64,000 nucleotides of DNA from Candidatus Dormiibacterota bacterium (GTDB lineage Bacteria > Chloroflexota > Dormibacteria > Dormibacterales > Dormibacteraceae): the NCBI GenBank assembly GCA_003169845.1, contig PNAG01000006.1, forward strand, positions 87,576 to 151,575, given 5' to 3'. The notes beneath the pieces were generated by a model that did not search any database, was not told the DNA's origin, and saw nothing but the letters and a program-made list of their open reading frames with translations. The translations under genes were made by a program, and so were the position numbers. This document shows, piece after piece, positions 15,222 to 25,190 of this stretch; the first letter of the stretch is position 1; every line of letters begins with the position of its first letter.

Positions 15222-16493
15222 GTGACAGTCCCCGCCGTACCGGTTGAAGAGGCGTCTGAGAAGTTCGGCAATCTCAGGCACACCGCGCTCAGCGCGTTCT
15301 GGTTCGGCAGCAACTTCCTCTGGATCCCGCTGACCACGGTGTTGATCCAGAGCCAGGTGGATGCCGTCGTGCCGAAGGGTTCCCAGAACAGCGCGATCGG
15401 GTTCGCCATAGGCATCGGCGGCTTTCTCGCCATGACCGTGCCGCCGCTCGTGGGCGCCTGGTCCGACCGTTTGAACACCCGATTCGGGCGGCGCCGGCCC
15501 ATCATGGCCGCGGGCACCCTGCTCACGATTCCCGGCCTCATCTTGCTGATGACCGCCGGCAGCTACCCGCAAATCGTCGTCGGCTACGCGATCGTTCAGT
15601 TCTTCTTCAATGCGGCCGGAGCCGCATACGCGGGGATCATCCCCGACGTGGTTCCAGCCCAGCAGTTCGGCAAAGCCAGCGGTTTCCTCGCAACCATGAC
15701 CCAGCTCGGCATCGGCGGCGGCCTGGGCGTCACGTCACTGCTCGGCTCGAACCGGGCGATCTACCTGGTCTTCATCGCGGTCATCCTGCTCACGCTGATC
15801 CCGACGATCTGGGCCGCACGCAATGAGGGCCTGGCTCCCATCGCAGCGCACCCCAGGCGCTCGATCGGCGACGCGATCCGAGAGTTCCTGCGACCGCTGC
15901 ACGAGGGCGACTTCGCCTGGGTCGTTTTCACCCGGCTGATGATCTCGGCCGGGATCACGGCCGTCCTGTACAACCTCCACAACTTCTTTCGGGACGTCGT
16001 CCTGACGCCAGGAACCAACCCTGATGCGTTCACGTCGAACTGGCTCCTGGTGGTCGTCCTGACCGCGCTGCCCTTCGGCTTTTTCGGCGGGCTGCTCTCC
16101 GACCGCTGGCATCGACGAAAAGCTTTCGTGTATCTGTCCGGCGGCGCGCAGGCTTTTGTCGCCATCGTCTTCATCGCGCTCTACCCGACCGCCATCCCGC
16201 TCGTATTTGCGCTCGGGGTCGCGTATGGAGTCGGCTACGGCCTTTACTTCGCCGTCGACTGGGCGCTCGCTTGTGACACGCTGCCGGACAAGAGCCAGTC
16301 AGCCAAGGACATGGGGCTTTTCCATATCGCGCTCACGATGCCCCAGGCGATCATCCCCTTCTTCGGAGGCCCGCTGATCGACTCCCTCAACGGACCGCAC
16401 GGCAACGGGGGCTACCGGATCGTCTTCTCCAGCGCGGTCGTGTTCTTGTTCGTGGGCACCGTCATGGTGAGCCGCATCAAGTCGGTTCGCTGA
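15222..16493 (+). CDS. MFS transporter (sugar/glycoside type)
   Basis: GTG start, 423 residues, twelve predicted membrane segments. The MFS loop motif appears as GAWSDRLNTRFGRRRP after helix 2 and again as GGLLSDRWHRRK in the second half. The NLRHTALSAFWFGSNFLWIPL start and overall layout resemble the GPH/SLC45-like sugar transporters. Substrate unknown. The 3' end overlaps that of the converging GT87 gene by 82 bases. Structured element A lies in its leader. Confidence 0.85.
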   Translation: MTVPAVPVEEASEKFGNLRHTALSAFWFGSNFLWIPLTTVLIQSQVDAVVPKGSQNSAIGFAIGIGGFLAMTVPPLVGAWSDRLNTRFGRRRPIMAAGTLLTIPGLILLMTAGSYPQIVVGYAIVQFFFNAAGAAYAGIIPDVVPAQQFGKASGFLATMTQLGIGGGLGVTSLLGSNRAIYLVFIAVILLTLIPTIWAARNEGLAPIAAHPRRSIGDAIREFLRPLHEGDFAWVVFTRLMISAGITAVLYNLHNFFRDVVLTPGTNPDAFTSNWLLVVVLTALPFGFFGGLLSDRWHRRKAFVYLSGGAQAFVAIVFIALYPTAIPLVFALGVAYGVGYGLYFAVDWALACDTLPDKSQSAKDMGLFHIALTMPQAIIPFFGGPLIDSLNGPHGNGGYRIVFSSAVVFLFVGTVMVSRIKSVR

Positions 16494-17764
16494 CGCCTGA
16501 TCGCGAGCAAACTCGCGACCCAGACGCTCGTAATCCCTACAACGCCGAACTCCGCCATCAACCGAAGGACGACTAGGTTCGAGTAGCCGTTCACCAGCAG
16601 GGTCTGGAACCAGTTGTGGCCGGGCCCGATCAGCAGCCACCCCGCCGCCACCAGGCCCAGGACCGCCCAGTCGCGACGACGCACGGCCCACTCGACGAGG
16701 ACGAGCATCGGCAGCAGCAGGAGCACCAGGTGCGTGCCCCACGAATAGCTGGCGACGAGCGGCCCTACGGCCACCACCGCCGCGGCCTCCAGCGCCCGCC
16801 CGGACCGATCGCGGCTCGGGCGCCCGAGCACCCAGAAGGTCACACCCAGCACGGCGATCGCGATCGCGATCGTGATGATGCGCGCGGGAAGCGGAGAGCC
16901 CCGCGTGGGCCCCAGGAAGGTGGTCGGATCGAACAAGCGCGTAATCGTTCCGCCCGGAGAGTGGTTCTCGAAAAAGCCCGTGCCCTGATCGATCGCGGGC
17001 AAGACCTTGAACAGGTACTCGAGAAGGTATTGCGGCGCGGCCACCAGCCACAGAGCCAGGCCGGCGACGACGGCGGCCCCGAGCATCGACCAGCGCCTGG
17101 CCCACAGCAGCAGGAGTCCCATCGGGGCCTGAATAAGCTTCAGCGCCACCGCCAGGCCCACGGCCGCGCCTCCCCACCACCGATCGGCGATCCAGCCGAG
17201 GAGCCAGATCCCGGCCAGGGCGAGCAGGACGAGGTTGATCTGGCCCTCGACGATGTTGCCGTTGACCGGTTCGAACGCAATCGCCACGAGCACCAGGAGG
17301 GCGCCGAGCTGCCAGTCGTCGACGCGCAGCGCACGCAGCGTGCAGGCCAGGAAAACGACGAGCGAAGCATTCAGCAAGATGACCGCGCCGGTGACGATCA
17401 CGTGGCTGTCGAGACCGAACGCCGGCTGAAGCAGCCAGGCCACAGGCGGCGGAGTGACGTACTGCGCGCCCGTCGGCTCGAGGCAGGCGACGGCCTGGCA
17501 CAGGTCGTAAGGATCGCGACCCGCAACGAGCTGCGCGGCGGCGCGCATATAGCTCTCTTTGAAGTCTCCGAGATATCCGCCGAAGGCGATCGGCACGATC
17601 ACGCTCTGCCAGATGTAGAGGAGAAGGATCGGTACCCCGGCGATGGCGAGGAGCACGGATCGGAAACGGCGGTCGTCGAGCGGCGTGCGCCTCGTCACGC
17701 CCGCGATTGTCTTAGAACGGACCTCCGGCCGGACAGTAAACGAGGCGGCGCCTGCAGCGGACAC
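16412..17764 (-). CDS. GT87 (DUF2029) polyprenyl-linked mannosyltransferase-like protein
   Basis: 450 residues with about ten membrane segments. The GT-C fold signature is seen as YLGDFKESYMRAAAQLVAGRDPYD, with the catalytic-type Asp in the first periplasmic loop. Family members transfer mannose or arabinose from polyprenyl-phosphate donors to cell-envelope glycans. The start may be 81 bases downstream; the C terminus runs into the 3' end of the MFS gene on the opposite strand. Confidence 0.8.
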   Translation of the reverse strand: MSAAGAASFTVRPEVRSKTIAGVTRRTPLDDRRFRSVLLAIAGVPILLLYIWQSVIVPIAFGGYLGDFKESYMRAAAQLVAGRDPYDLCQAVACLEPTGAQYVTPPPVAWLLQPAFGLDSHVIVTGAVILLNASLVVFLACTLRALRVDDWQLGALLVLVAIAFEPVNGNIVEGQINLVLLALAGIWLLGWIADRWWGGAAVGLAVALKLIQAPMGLLLLWARRWSMLGAAVVAGLALWLVAAPQYLLEYLFKVLPAIDQGTGFFENHSPGGTITRLFDPTTFLGPTRGSPLPARIITIAIAIAVLGVTFWVLGRPSRDRSGRALEAAAVVAVGPLVASYSWGTHLVLLLLPMLVLVEWAVRRRDWAVLGLVAAGWLLIGPGHNWFQTLLVNGYSNLVVLRLMAEFGVVGITSVWVASLLAIRRQRTDLMRLTMTVPTNKNTTALEKTIR

Positions 17765-17976
17765 CGCCTCGACCGGAGGCCACCGGGTGACACGCCGCTG
17801 GTTTCTGCGCCGCTTTACGGCCGTTGCCTACTTGTGGAGGCCAACCTTTGCGTGGGCTGTCGGTGGACCCGGACGTCGAAACAAGTCCAAGTTGCGACGG
17901 AGCGGCGACATTGTCAAGGGGTTTGTTTTTCCGCTGCGGACGCCGCTGGAGCACAATCACATCGAGGAGGGTCGAG

Positions 17977-19617
17977 ATGCCTGAACCCAGTTATGTAAAC
18001 GGCGCCGGCGGCGTTCCGCTGCTGGGTGAAACCATCTTCCAGAACCTGCGGCGAACGGCCGCAAGGTTCGGCGACCGCGAAGCGCTCGTGGCCGCCCACC
18101 AGGACCATCGCTCGACCTACGCCGAGCTGGTGGAGGAATGCGAGACCGTCGCGCGCGGCCTGATGGCCCGAGGCGTTGTCAAGGGCGATCGAGTTGGAAT
18201 CTGGGCGCCCAATCGCTATGAGTGGGTGGTCGTGCAGTACGCGACCGCCGCGATGGGCGCGATCCTCGTCAACATCAACCCCGCGTACGGGACTTCCGAG
18301 CTCGAGTACTCGCTCAACCAGTCTGGGATCAGTTTTCTTGTTCTAGCGGCCCGCTTTCGCCAGACCGACTACAAAGCGATGCTGGCCGAGATCAAGGGCA
18401 GGTGCCCCGACCTCCGCGAGGCCGTCGTGATCGATGAAGGATGGGAGGCGCTGAAGCGCGACGCGGCGAGCGTGAGCGGGTCGAGGCTGCGCGAGGTCGA
18501 GGCCTCGTTGCAGTTCGACGACCCCATCAACATTCAGTACACGTCAGGCACGACGGGCTTTCCGAAGGGCGCGACGCTCACCCATCACAACATCCTGAAC
18601 AACGGCTTCTTCATCGGCGAGACGCTGAAGTACAGCGAGCACGACCGCGTCTGTATCCCGGTGCCGTTCTACCACTGCTTCGGGATGGTCCTCGGAAATC
18701 TTGCGTGCACGACGCACGGCGCGACGATGGTCATCCCAGCGGAAGCTTTCGACCCGGTGATCACGATGGAGACGGTGCAGAAAGAGCGCTGCACTTCGCT
18801 TTACGGGGTTCCGACGATGTTCATCGCCGAGCTCGAGCACCCGCGCTTCAAAGAGTTCGACTTCAGCACGCTCCGGACCGGCATCATGGCCGGCTCGCCC
18901 TGTCCTGTCGAGGTCATGAAGAAGGTCCAGACCGTGATGCACATCCCGGAGATGACGATCGCGTACGGCATGACCGAGACATCTCCGGTCTCGACCCAGT
19001 GCTCCACCGACGACCCGCTCGAGAAACGCGTGTCCACGGTCGGGCGCGTCCATCCGCACGTCGAGATCAAGATCGTCGACCCGGCCACTGGAGCTGTCGT
19101 TCCACGCGACAGCACGGGCGAGCTCTGCAGCCGCGGCTACATGGTCATGCGCGGGTACTGGAACAACGAGGAGGCCACGCGCCAGGCCATCGACCCCGCG
19201 CGCTGGATGCATACCGGTGACCTCGCCACCATGGATGCGGACGGCTACGTCAACATCGTCGGCCGGATCAAGGACATGATCATCCGCGGCGGCGAGAACA
19301 TCTATCCGCGCGAGGTCGAAGAGTTCCTCTATGGCCACCCGGACATCGCGGACGTGCAGGTGATCGGGATTCCCTCAGAGAAGTACGGAGAGGAGGTCAT
19401 GGCGTGGGTCAAGCCACGCGAAGGCGCGAAGCCGGCCGGTGAGGAGCTCGCCGCCTGGTGCAAGGGCAAGATCGCGACCTACAAGATCCCGCGGCACTGG
19501 AAGATCGTCGATTCGTTCCCGATGACCGTCACGGGCAAGGTCCAGAAGTTCAAGATGCGGGAGGTCGCGGTCGAGGAGCTCGGCCTGGAGAAGGCCGCGG
19601 GCGTGAGAACCGCCTAA
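17977..19617 (+). CDS. Acyl-CoA synthetase (AMP-binding, fatty-acid type)
   Basis: ATG 17977 preceded by GAGGAGGG, 546 residues. The AMP-binding loop [26 protein letters not shown], the hinge [21 protein letters not shown] and the terminal catalytic lysine region [13 protein letters not shown] are all present. It activates a carboxylate, probably a medium- or long-chain fatty acid, to the acyl-CoA via an adenylate; closest in feel to FadD/ACSF2-type enzymes. A 212-base leader precedes it with no further feature I can support. Confidence 0.92.
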   Translation: MPEPSYVNGAGGVPLLGETIFQNLRRTAARFGDREALVAAHQDHRSTYAELVEECETVARGLMARGVVKGDRVGIWAPNRYEWVVVQYATAAMGAILVNINPAYGTSELEYSLNQSGISFLVLAARFRQTDYKAMLAEIKGRCPDLREAVVIDEGWEALKRDAASVSGSRLREVEASLQFDDPINIQYTSGTTGFPKGATLTHHNILNNGFFIGETLKYSEHDRVCIPVPFYHCFGMVLGNLACTTHGATMVIPAEAFDPVITMETVQKERCTSLYGVPTMFIAELEHPRFKEFDFSTLRTGIMAGSPCPVEVMKKVQTVMHIPEMTIAYGMTETSPVSTQCSTDDPLEKRVSTVGRVHPHVEIKIVDPATGAVVPRDSTGELCSRGYMVMRGYWNNEEATRQAIDPARWMHTGDLATMDADGYVNIVGRIKDMIIRGGENIYPREVEEFLYGHPDIADVQVIGIPSEKYGEEVMAWVKPREGAKPAGEELAAWCKGKIATYKIPRHWKIVDSFPMTVTGKVQKFKMREVAVEELGLEKAAGVRTA

Positions 19618-19621
19618 CCGC

Positions 19622-20419
19622 CTACTGCAAGGTTTCGTAGGGAAACGCGGCCGCGAACGGCTCATAGAGCAGCAGCACCTTCTCAATCGACAGGACATCG
19701 CGCATGAAGATTCCGCCCGCCGCCACGCCGGCGAATCCGACGATCCCCAGCCCGTCGTGCGGTGCGGCCTGCTCCGCACTGTCCTGCATCGCCCTGAACG
19801 CGTGCGTCCGGCCCGATTGGTTGGCGGTCGCGATGACCTCCTTCCAGGCTGCCGCGTAGTTCGCCGCCGGGCTGAGGACCGCGGGCGCCGCGCCGGCGAC
19901 CCCGAGCGTGCCGGCCGGAGTGACCGGCGCGGCCAGCTCGCTGAGCACCCTGGCGACCGCTGCGACCTCAGCCTCCGGCGGGCCAGTCAGCTTGGGCAGC
20001 ATGCGCAGGAACGTCGCAATCTGGCGGTCGACCGGCGGCGCGGGTTGATAACCCGGACCGGGCAGGATGGTCGCGAATGGCCGGTAGAGCGCGTCGAACT
20101 GGGCCGGCTCCATTTGCTCTCGCACGAGGATCGCGAGCGCGACGATCTGCGCCGACTCAAGGGCTGTCGCAGCGGCGGTCGGATCGGAAAGGGCCTTGTT
20201 GATGGCGAGCTGGGTCTGAGCGACCCGAAACCCGCTCGTGAAGGCGTTGACCATCGCCTGGTCGGCGCTGGACAGCAAACCGTCCAGCACCTGCTCGATC
20301 ACGGCGGTCGAGGGTCGCTGGCGCGAGACGAGCCGCGCGGTGGCGATCCATTCCCACTGTGGGGCGCCCAGCGATTTGCCGGCCGCGACCAGGAACTGAC
20401 CCGCGTCGGAAGCGCTCAG
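19622..20419 (-). CDS. Hypothetical protein downstream of glpX
   Basis: I do not recognise this protein. The frame is open from a CTG overlapping the glpX stop (CTGA), giving about 265 residues; no better start is in frame nearby, so the start is uncertain. It is Ala-rich and helical, with two repeat-like halves (QFLVAAGKSLGAPQWEWIAT... and VVAVA..LSELAAPVTP) and no signal peptide or cofactor motif. The end (IEKVLLLYEPFAAAFPYE) faces the acyl-CoA synthetase stop 4 bases away. Confidence 0.55.
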   Translation of the reverse strand: MSASDAGQFLVAAGKSLGAPQWEWIATARLVSRQRPSTAVIEQVLDGLLSSADQAMVNAFTSGFRVAQTQLAINKALSDPTAAATALESAQIVALAILVREQMEPAQFDALYRPFATILPGPGYQPAPPVDRQIATFLRMLPKLTGPPEAEVAAVARVLSELAAPVTPAGTLGVAGAAPAVLSPAANYAAAWKEVIATANQSGRTHAFRAMQDSAEQAAPHDGLGIVGFAGVAAGGIFMRDVLSIEKVLLLYEPFAAAFPYETLQ

Positions 20420-21420
20420 CGGACCGCGACCTGCTCGGGCAGCAGGCCCTTGGCCCGCAAGTTGTCGATGGGGTGGTAGGCGTCGACGATGCGCATGGTG
20501 CCCGAAGCGGAGCGAAGCACCATGGACTGCGTGTACGCGTACACGTCCTCGTAGCGCACACCCTTGAGCAGCTCGCCAGAGGTGATGCCGGTGGCCGCGA
20601 AGAAGATGTCGCTGCCAGAGCAAAGATCGTCGAGGCACAGCACCTTGTTCGGCTTGTGCCCTTCTTTGACCGCCATCTCCTTTTCGCGATCGTCGCGAAA
20701 ATTCAGCTTCGCCTGCATGTCGCCGCCGATCGTCTTGATGGCGCACGCCGCGAGCACGCCCTCCGTGGCGCCGCCCGAGCCCATCATGCAGTGGATCCCG
20801 AACCTCGTCTCGAGCGCCGCCTCGAGCGCCGCGGCCACGTCGCCTGCGGTGATGAGCTTGATCCGCGCCCCGACGTCGCGAATCTGAGCGATGACCTCGT
20901 GGTTCCGTTCCCGGTCGAGCACCACGACCGTGAGCTCCTGGACCGGCAGGCCCTCAGCCTTCGCGATCCGCCGCAAGTTCCATTCGACGGGCATCTCGAG
21001 GTCGATAACGCCGCGCGCCCGCCGGCCGACGACGAGCTTCTGCATGTAGTGGACGTGCGTGGTGAACATGGTCCCCCGCTCGGCCAGTGCGACCACCGAG
21101 ATCGCGCCTGGAAGGCCCGACGCGGTCAGGCTCGTGCCCTCGATCGGGTCGACCGCAACGTCCACCTCCGGCTCCAGGCCGTTGCCGATCGGCTCGCCGA
21201 AATACAGCATGGGGGCCTGATCCTTCTCCCCCTCGCCGATCACGACGGTGCCCTTCATGTCGACCGATCCCAGCGCGCTCCTGATCGCCTCGACCGCGCG
21301 CGCGTCGGCCGCTTCCTTGTTGCCACGACCCTGCAGCGGCGCCGCCGCGAGAGCGCCGGCCTCGGTGACGCGCAACAGCTCGAGGGCCAGGTTGCGGTTG
21401 ATCTTCGGCTCTTCGATCAT
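20416..21420 (-). CDS. glpX: Class II fructose-1,6-bisphosphatase
   Basis: 334 residues, normal for GlpX. VVIGEGEKDQAPMLYFGE and VDVAVDPIEGTSLTA provide the metal-binding Glu/Asp residues, and GSGGATEGVLAACAIK and LCLDDLCSGSDIFFAATGIT are further signatures. It catalyses the committed gluconeogenic step. With YvcK and no class I enzyme seen here, this is probably the organism's working FBPase. Confidence 0.95.
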   Translation of the reverse strand: MIEEPKINRNLALELLRVTEAGALAAAPLQGRGNKEAADARAVEAIRSALGSVDMKGTVVIGEGEKDQAPMLYFGEPIGNGLEPEVDVAVDPIEGTSLTASGLPGAISVVALAERGTMFTTHVHYMQKLVVGRRARGVIDLEMPVEWNLRRIAKAEGLPVQELTVVVLDRERNHEVIAQIRDVGARIKLITAGDVAAALEAALETRFGIHCMMGSGGATEGVLAACAIKTIGGDMQAKLNFRDDREKEMAVKEGHKPNKVLCLDDLCSGSDIFFAATGITSGELLKGVRYEDVYAYTQSMVLRSASGTMRIVDAYHPIDNLRAKGLLPEQVAVR

Positions 21421-21475
21421 CGGGTTAGCAGCGTATACGAAGCCGCTGGGCGTTTACCTCGACACGAATGGTCGC

Positions 21476-21985
21476 TTAGAAGAACTCACCCCAGAACTTC
21501 CTGACCCGGCCGACTGGGTTAGGCACCGTCCTCAGCGTTACGACCCCCGGGCGCGGAGATGCGTCGACGATGGCCACAGGCTCCGAATCCGGCACGCCCT
21601 CGGGATGGACCCGGATGACCCCGAGGTGGACGCCGCCCTCCTGGACCACGAGCGCACCGACCTTGGCATCGCCCTCGAGCCGTCCGGTGGTCGTGATCTT
21701 GAGCCGGTTGGACGCGACCACATTGCCGCGAACGAAGCCGGCGATCGTCACCCTCTCGCTGCGAATGTTCGCCTCGACATGTGCTTCCGGGCCGATCAGC
21801 AGGTCGCCGTCGCACTCGATGTGGCCGCTGAAATTGCCGAGCACCTGTCCGCCGCTCTTGACCTGGAGCTTGCCCGAAAGGACGTCGTCGCGGGCCAGCA
21901 CCGTCGCCTTGGGCTCGAGCCCATACGGCTCCGCGCCGCCGTTCGAACTGGAAACGCCAACCGCGTCCGCCACTGCGTCAGTCAC
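21476..21985 (-). CDS. Bactofilin (polymer-forming cytoskeletal protein)
   Basis: GTG 21985 has the Shine-Dalgarno AGGAGGG at good distance, giving 169 residues. The central beta-helix repeat region (VKSGGQVLGNFSGHIECDGDLLIGPEAHVEANIRS..., quoted in part) with G-x-[FI/V]-x-G-x-[IV] periodicity is typical of bactofilins, which self-assemble into filaments that scaffold envelope processes. Both tails are short and disordered. It precedes glpX by 55 bases. Confidence 0.85.
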   Translation of the reverse strand: MTDAVADAVGVSSSNGGAEPYGLEPKATVLARDDVLSGKLQVKSGGQVLGNFSGHIECDGDLLIGPEAHVEANIRSERVTIAGFVRGNVVASNRLKITTTGRLEGDAKVGALVVQEGGVHLGVIRVHPEGVPDSEPVAIVDASPRPGVVTLRTVPNPVGRVRKFWGEFF

Positions 21986-22069
21986 TTGCACCCTCCTATG
22001 GCCCAGCTTCCAACTGGGTCCCACCACCTACCGCAGCATACCTGCTGGAGGGCCGAACCTGAAAGCCGG

Positions 22070-23422
22070 CTACAGCTCCGGGTGGGCGGCGAGGTAGTCC
22101 AGGATCGCCTCTCGCGTGGGCGGCACCTCGCCGTCGATGACGAGCTCTTCCAGGCGTTTCTTGATGTGCCCGACCTCCCGCCCGGGGCCGATCCCGCGCA
22201 CGCGCATCACGTCCTCGCCGGTGACCAGGGGCGCGAGGCGGGACGGCCGCTCGCGCAGCACCCCCTCGATTCGGGCCTGCAGCTCATCGAGCTTCTCGGG
22301 CTCGGGATAAGCCGACGCCGCGATGTCGGCGCGGGCCAGGGCCATCAAGCGGTCCAGCAGCGGACCGGCGTCGCGCGCCAACCGCCGCACCGCGCCGTCA
22401 GACCATTCGGAGCTGTAGTACACAGGGCGTAAATGCAGCCGGACGAGCTTGACCACCGTCTCGATCTCCTTCTGCGAGAAGCGGAGCCGTTCGAGGGCCG
22501 ACCTTGCCAGGTCCGCGCCGACGATCTCGTGTCCGGTGAAAGCCCCGTCCGGCGTGGCGGTCGAAGGCTTGCCGGCATCGTGAAACAGGGCCGCCACGCG
22601 CAGGACGAGGTCGGGCGGCACCTTTCCAACCGTGAGCAGCGTGTGCCCGAACACGTCATGCGTGTGATAACCACTTTGCTGGACGCCCTTACAGGCGGCG
22701 ATCTCCGGGAGCACGATCTCCAGGAGCTCGCCGGCATCCAGCAGCTCGATCGCAAGACGGGGACGCGGCGAGGTGAGCATCCGCCGGAGCTCTTCCGCGA
22801 TCCGCTCGGCGGAGATGACCGGCGGCGCGAGACGGTCCTTCATCTGCTTCATGGCCGGCAGCAGGTCGGGCGCCGGCTCAAATCCGAGCTCAGACGCGAA
22901 TCGGACCCCGCGCAGCATGCGGAGGGGATCGTCGGCAAAGGTCCGGAGCGGATCGGTAGGCGTGCGCAGGATGCGCGCGTCGAGGTCCCGCCGGCCGCCC
23001 AGCGGATCACGGACCTGCCCGTCGAAGTCCATGAGCAGCGTGTTGACGGTGAAATCGCGCCGATGGAGATCCTCTTCCAGCGTGGCCGGGCGTACATCGG
23101 GCTTTCTCGAGTCGGGCGCGTACGACTCGGCGCGGGCGTTGACGAACTCGACCAGGTGCCCGGGAAGGGTCACCTGCGCCGTCCCGAAGCGCTCGAACGT
23201 AACCGGCGGGTCGGCGCCCGCAAGCTCCGCAAAGCTTTCGGCCAGCTTCAGAGCGTCACCACGTTCCACGACCACGTCGGGATTGGGGTGGTGCCTGCCG
23301 AGGAGCTTGTCGCGAACGTAACCGCCGACCACCCAGGCCTGCGCGCCCAGATCTGTCGCCGCCCGCTTGAGGAGCCGGAGCATCTCCTCGTCAGTTAGCG
23401 CTACTGGTTTATCCGCGCCCAT
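22070..23422 (-). CDS. CCA-adding-type tRNA nucleotidyltransferase with HD domain, altered active site
   Basis: ATG 23422, 450 residues, overlapping the ROK stop by 22 bases. The nucleotidyltransferase head has GGYVRDKLLG (33-42), EDLHRRDFTVNTLL and FADDPLRMLRGVRFA; an HD domain (VAALFHDAGKP) follows. It should add or repair tRNA 3' CCA. Odd point: the catalytic D-x-D that follows the LLG loop reads N47-P48-D49, so the first carboxylate is replaced by Asn. Three of the four tRNAs here encode CCA and one (tRNA-Arg) does not, so an active enzyme is expected somewhere. Confidence 0.85.
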   Translation of the reverse strand: MGADKPVALTDEEMLRLLKRAATDLGAQAWVVGGYVRDKLLGRHHPNPDVVVERGDALKLAESFAELAGADPPVTFERFGTAQVTLPGHLVEFVNARAESYAPDSRKPDVRPATLEEDLHRRDFTVNTLLMDFDGQVRDPLGGRRDLDARILRTPTDPLRTFADDPLRMLRGVRFASELGFEPAPDLLPAMKQMKDRLAPPVISAERIAEELRRMLTSPRPRLAIELLDAGELLEIVLPEIAACKGVQQSGYHTHDVFGHTLLTVGKVPPDLVLRVAALFHDAGKPSTATPDGAFTGHEIVGADLARSALERLRFSQKEIETVVKLVRLHLRPVYYSSEWSDGAVRRLARDAGPLLDRLMALARADIAASAYPEPEKLDELQARIEGVLRERPSRLAPLVTGEDVMRVRGIGPGREVGHIKKRLEELVIDGEVPPTREAILDYLAAHPEL

Positions 23423-24273
23423 TCCACGGCTCCAACCTGCCCGGCGCGATCGCCCAGTCGGGCGCGGCGCACGCGGGGCCGGCGGGCCGGCCTGATGAAG
23501 GGTGACGCGTGAAGGGTGGCGACGATCGTTGGCTCGACCAGCGCCCACGAGCGCGAGACCCCACCACCGATCACGAACATCTCGGGGTCGATGACGTTGG
23601 TCAGGCTGATCAGCGCCATGCCCATGTAGCGCGCGGCCCGCTCCACGACGATTCGCGCCGGCTTGCTGCCCTTCGCCGCGGCCGCGAACAGCTCTGCTGC
23701 CGTGTGGCCGGTCTCGCGGGCGAGGTTCGCGCCGCCGATGAAGGCCTCCAGGCAGCCGCGCTGGCCGCAAGTGTCGACCGGGCCGTTGGGGTCGATGATC
23801 ATGTGCCCGACCTCACCCGCGGTTCCGTGCGCGCCCCGATGCAGCTTGCCGTCGATGATCAGACCGCCACCGACTCCCGTCGACCAGGTGATGTAGACCA
23901 TGTTGCGGGTGCCGCGGCCGGCTCCGCGGTGAAACTCACCGAGCCCCGCCATGTCGGCGTCGTTCGCCAGGAGCACCTTGGCGCCGGTGGCCTTGCTGAG
24001 CATCGCCGCCAGGGGCACGTTTCGCCAGGGTAGGTTGGGTGGGTTGACCAGGACGCCGCGCTTGACGTCGATCGGCCCGGGGGCTCCGATGGCGATGCTG
24101 CGGACCTTCTCGCGGCCGCGGTGCCGATCGATCTCCGCCGCGGCCCACTCCACCATCGCTTGCGGGCTCCCGAGCAGCGGCGTCTTGGTCTTGACGCTGG
24201 CGATCAGGTTTCCATCGGAGCGCGCGAGCGCGACTCGCACCTGCGTCCCGCCAAGGTCGATTCCAGCCAGCAT
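23401..24273 (-). CDS. ROK-family sugar kinase (glucokinase-like)
   Basis: ATG 24273, 290 residues. The ATP-binding start MLAGIDLGGTQVRVAL, the phosphate-2 segment AIGAPGPID, sugar-binding NDADMAGLGEF and YITWSTGVGGGLIIDG fit ROK kinases. The zinc-site motif is CGQRGCLEAF but the first Cys of the usual CxCGxxGCxE is Asp. It probably phosphorylates glucose or a related hexose. The tail (from about residue 265) is basic and short. Confidence 0.85.
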   Translation of the reverse strand: MLAGIDLGGTQVRVALARSDGNLIASVKTKTPLLGSPQAMVEWAAAEIDRHRGREKVRSIAIGAPGPIDVKRGVLVNPPNLPWRNVPLAAMLSKATGAKVLLANDADMAGLGEFHRGAGRGTRNMVYITWSTGVGGGLIIDGKLHRGAHGTAGEVGHMIIDPNGPVDTCGQRGCLEAFIGGANLARETGHTAAELFAAAAKGSKPARIVVERAARYMGMALISLTNVIDPEMFVIGGGVSRSWALVEPTIVATLHASPFIRPARRPRVRRARLGDRAGQVGAVEWARINQ

Positions 24274-24283
24274 TCTTAGTTCG

Positions 24284-25156
24284 TCAGGATGCCAGGAGCT
24301 GCTGGCCGCGGAGCGCAGACAGGATCTCAATGGGTCCTCGCGCGCGGTTGAACGTATAGAAGTGAAGTCCCGGCACGCCGGCCTCGAGCAGCTCCGCGCA
24401 CTGTGCGATGCAGTGCCGCACGCCGATTGCACGCACCTCGTCGTCACTGCCGGCCTCGTCGAGCGCCGACTGCAGTGTGGCCGGCACCGTGGCGCCCGAC
24501 AAGGATGTCATGACCGCGAGCGAGCGCCGGCTCGGAACCGGCATCAGGCCGGGGACGATCGGGACGGTGATGCCAGCGGCCCTGGCCCGCGCGATCAGGT
24601 CGAAGTAGAAGCGGTTGTCGAAGAAGAGCTGCGTGATGAGAAAGTCCGCCCCCCTCTCCACCTTGAGCTTCATATAGCGGAACTCGTGATCGAGGTCCGG
24701 ACTCTCGGGATGCTTCTCCGCGCTGCAGGCCGCCCCGATGCCGAAGCGGTAGCCATTGCGGCGCACGAACTCGACGAGGTCGCTTCCGTGGGCGAGCCCA
24801 GGATCCGCGGGCGTGAACGGCTGGCCTGGGTTCTGCGTGTCGCCGCGCAGCGCCAGCACGTTCGCGATTCCCTCTCGCTCCATCCAGTTGAGGATCTGGC
24901 GGGTCCGGTCCGCCGAGTTCGCGCACGTGAGGTGGGCCATGGCTTCGATGTGGTACTGCCGCTTGATCCGCGTCACCAGCTCGAGCGTCTTCTCTCCGGT
25001 GCGCAGCCGGTACGTGACGGAGACCCAGTCGGGCGCGTGACCGGCGAGGGTCGCCACGGTCCGCTCGAGCAGATCAACGTCGCTCTCGTCGCGCGGCGCC
25101 ATGAACTCGAACGAGACGCTCGGGCGGGGCCGGGACAGCATGTCGACGATTCGCAT
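24284..25156 (-). CDS. metF: 5,10-methylenetetrahydrofolate reductase
   Basis: 290 residues. RPSVSFEFMAPRDESD carries the catalytic Glu near the N terminus, followed by VSVTYR, HLTCANS, NVLALRGDTQ and DFLITQLFFDNRFYFD, all diagnostic of the MetF TIM barrel. It makes 5-methyl-THF for methionine synthesis using FAD and NADH. It ends 11 bases before the ROK kinase start. Confidence 0.95.
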   Translation of the reverse strand: MRIVDMLSRPRPSVSFEFMAPRDESDVDLLERTVATLAGHAPDWVSVTYRLRTGEKTLELVTRIKRQYHIEAMAHLTCANSADRTRQILNWMEREGIANVLALRGDTQNPGQPFTPADPGLAHGSDLVEFVRRNGYRFGIGAACSAEKHPESPDLDHEFRYMKLKVERGADFLITQLFFDNRFYFDLIARARAAGITVPIVPGLMPVPSRRSLAVMTSLSGATVPATLQSALDEAGSDDEVRAIGVRHCIAQCAELLEAGVPGLHFYTFNRARGPIEILSALRGQQLLAS

Positions 25157-25190
25157 GTGGCGGGAACTCTACCAATCCTCGGCGCAAGTA

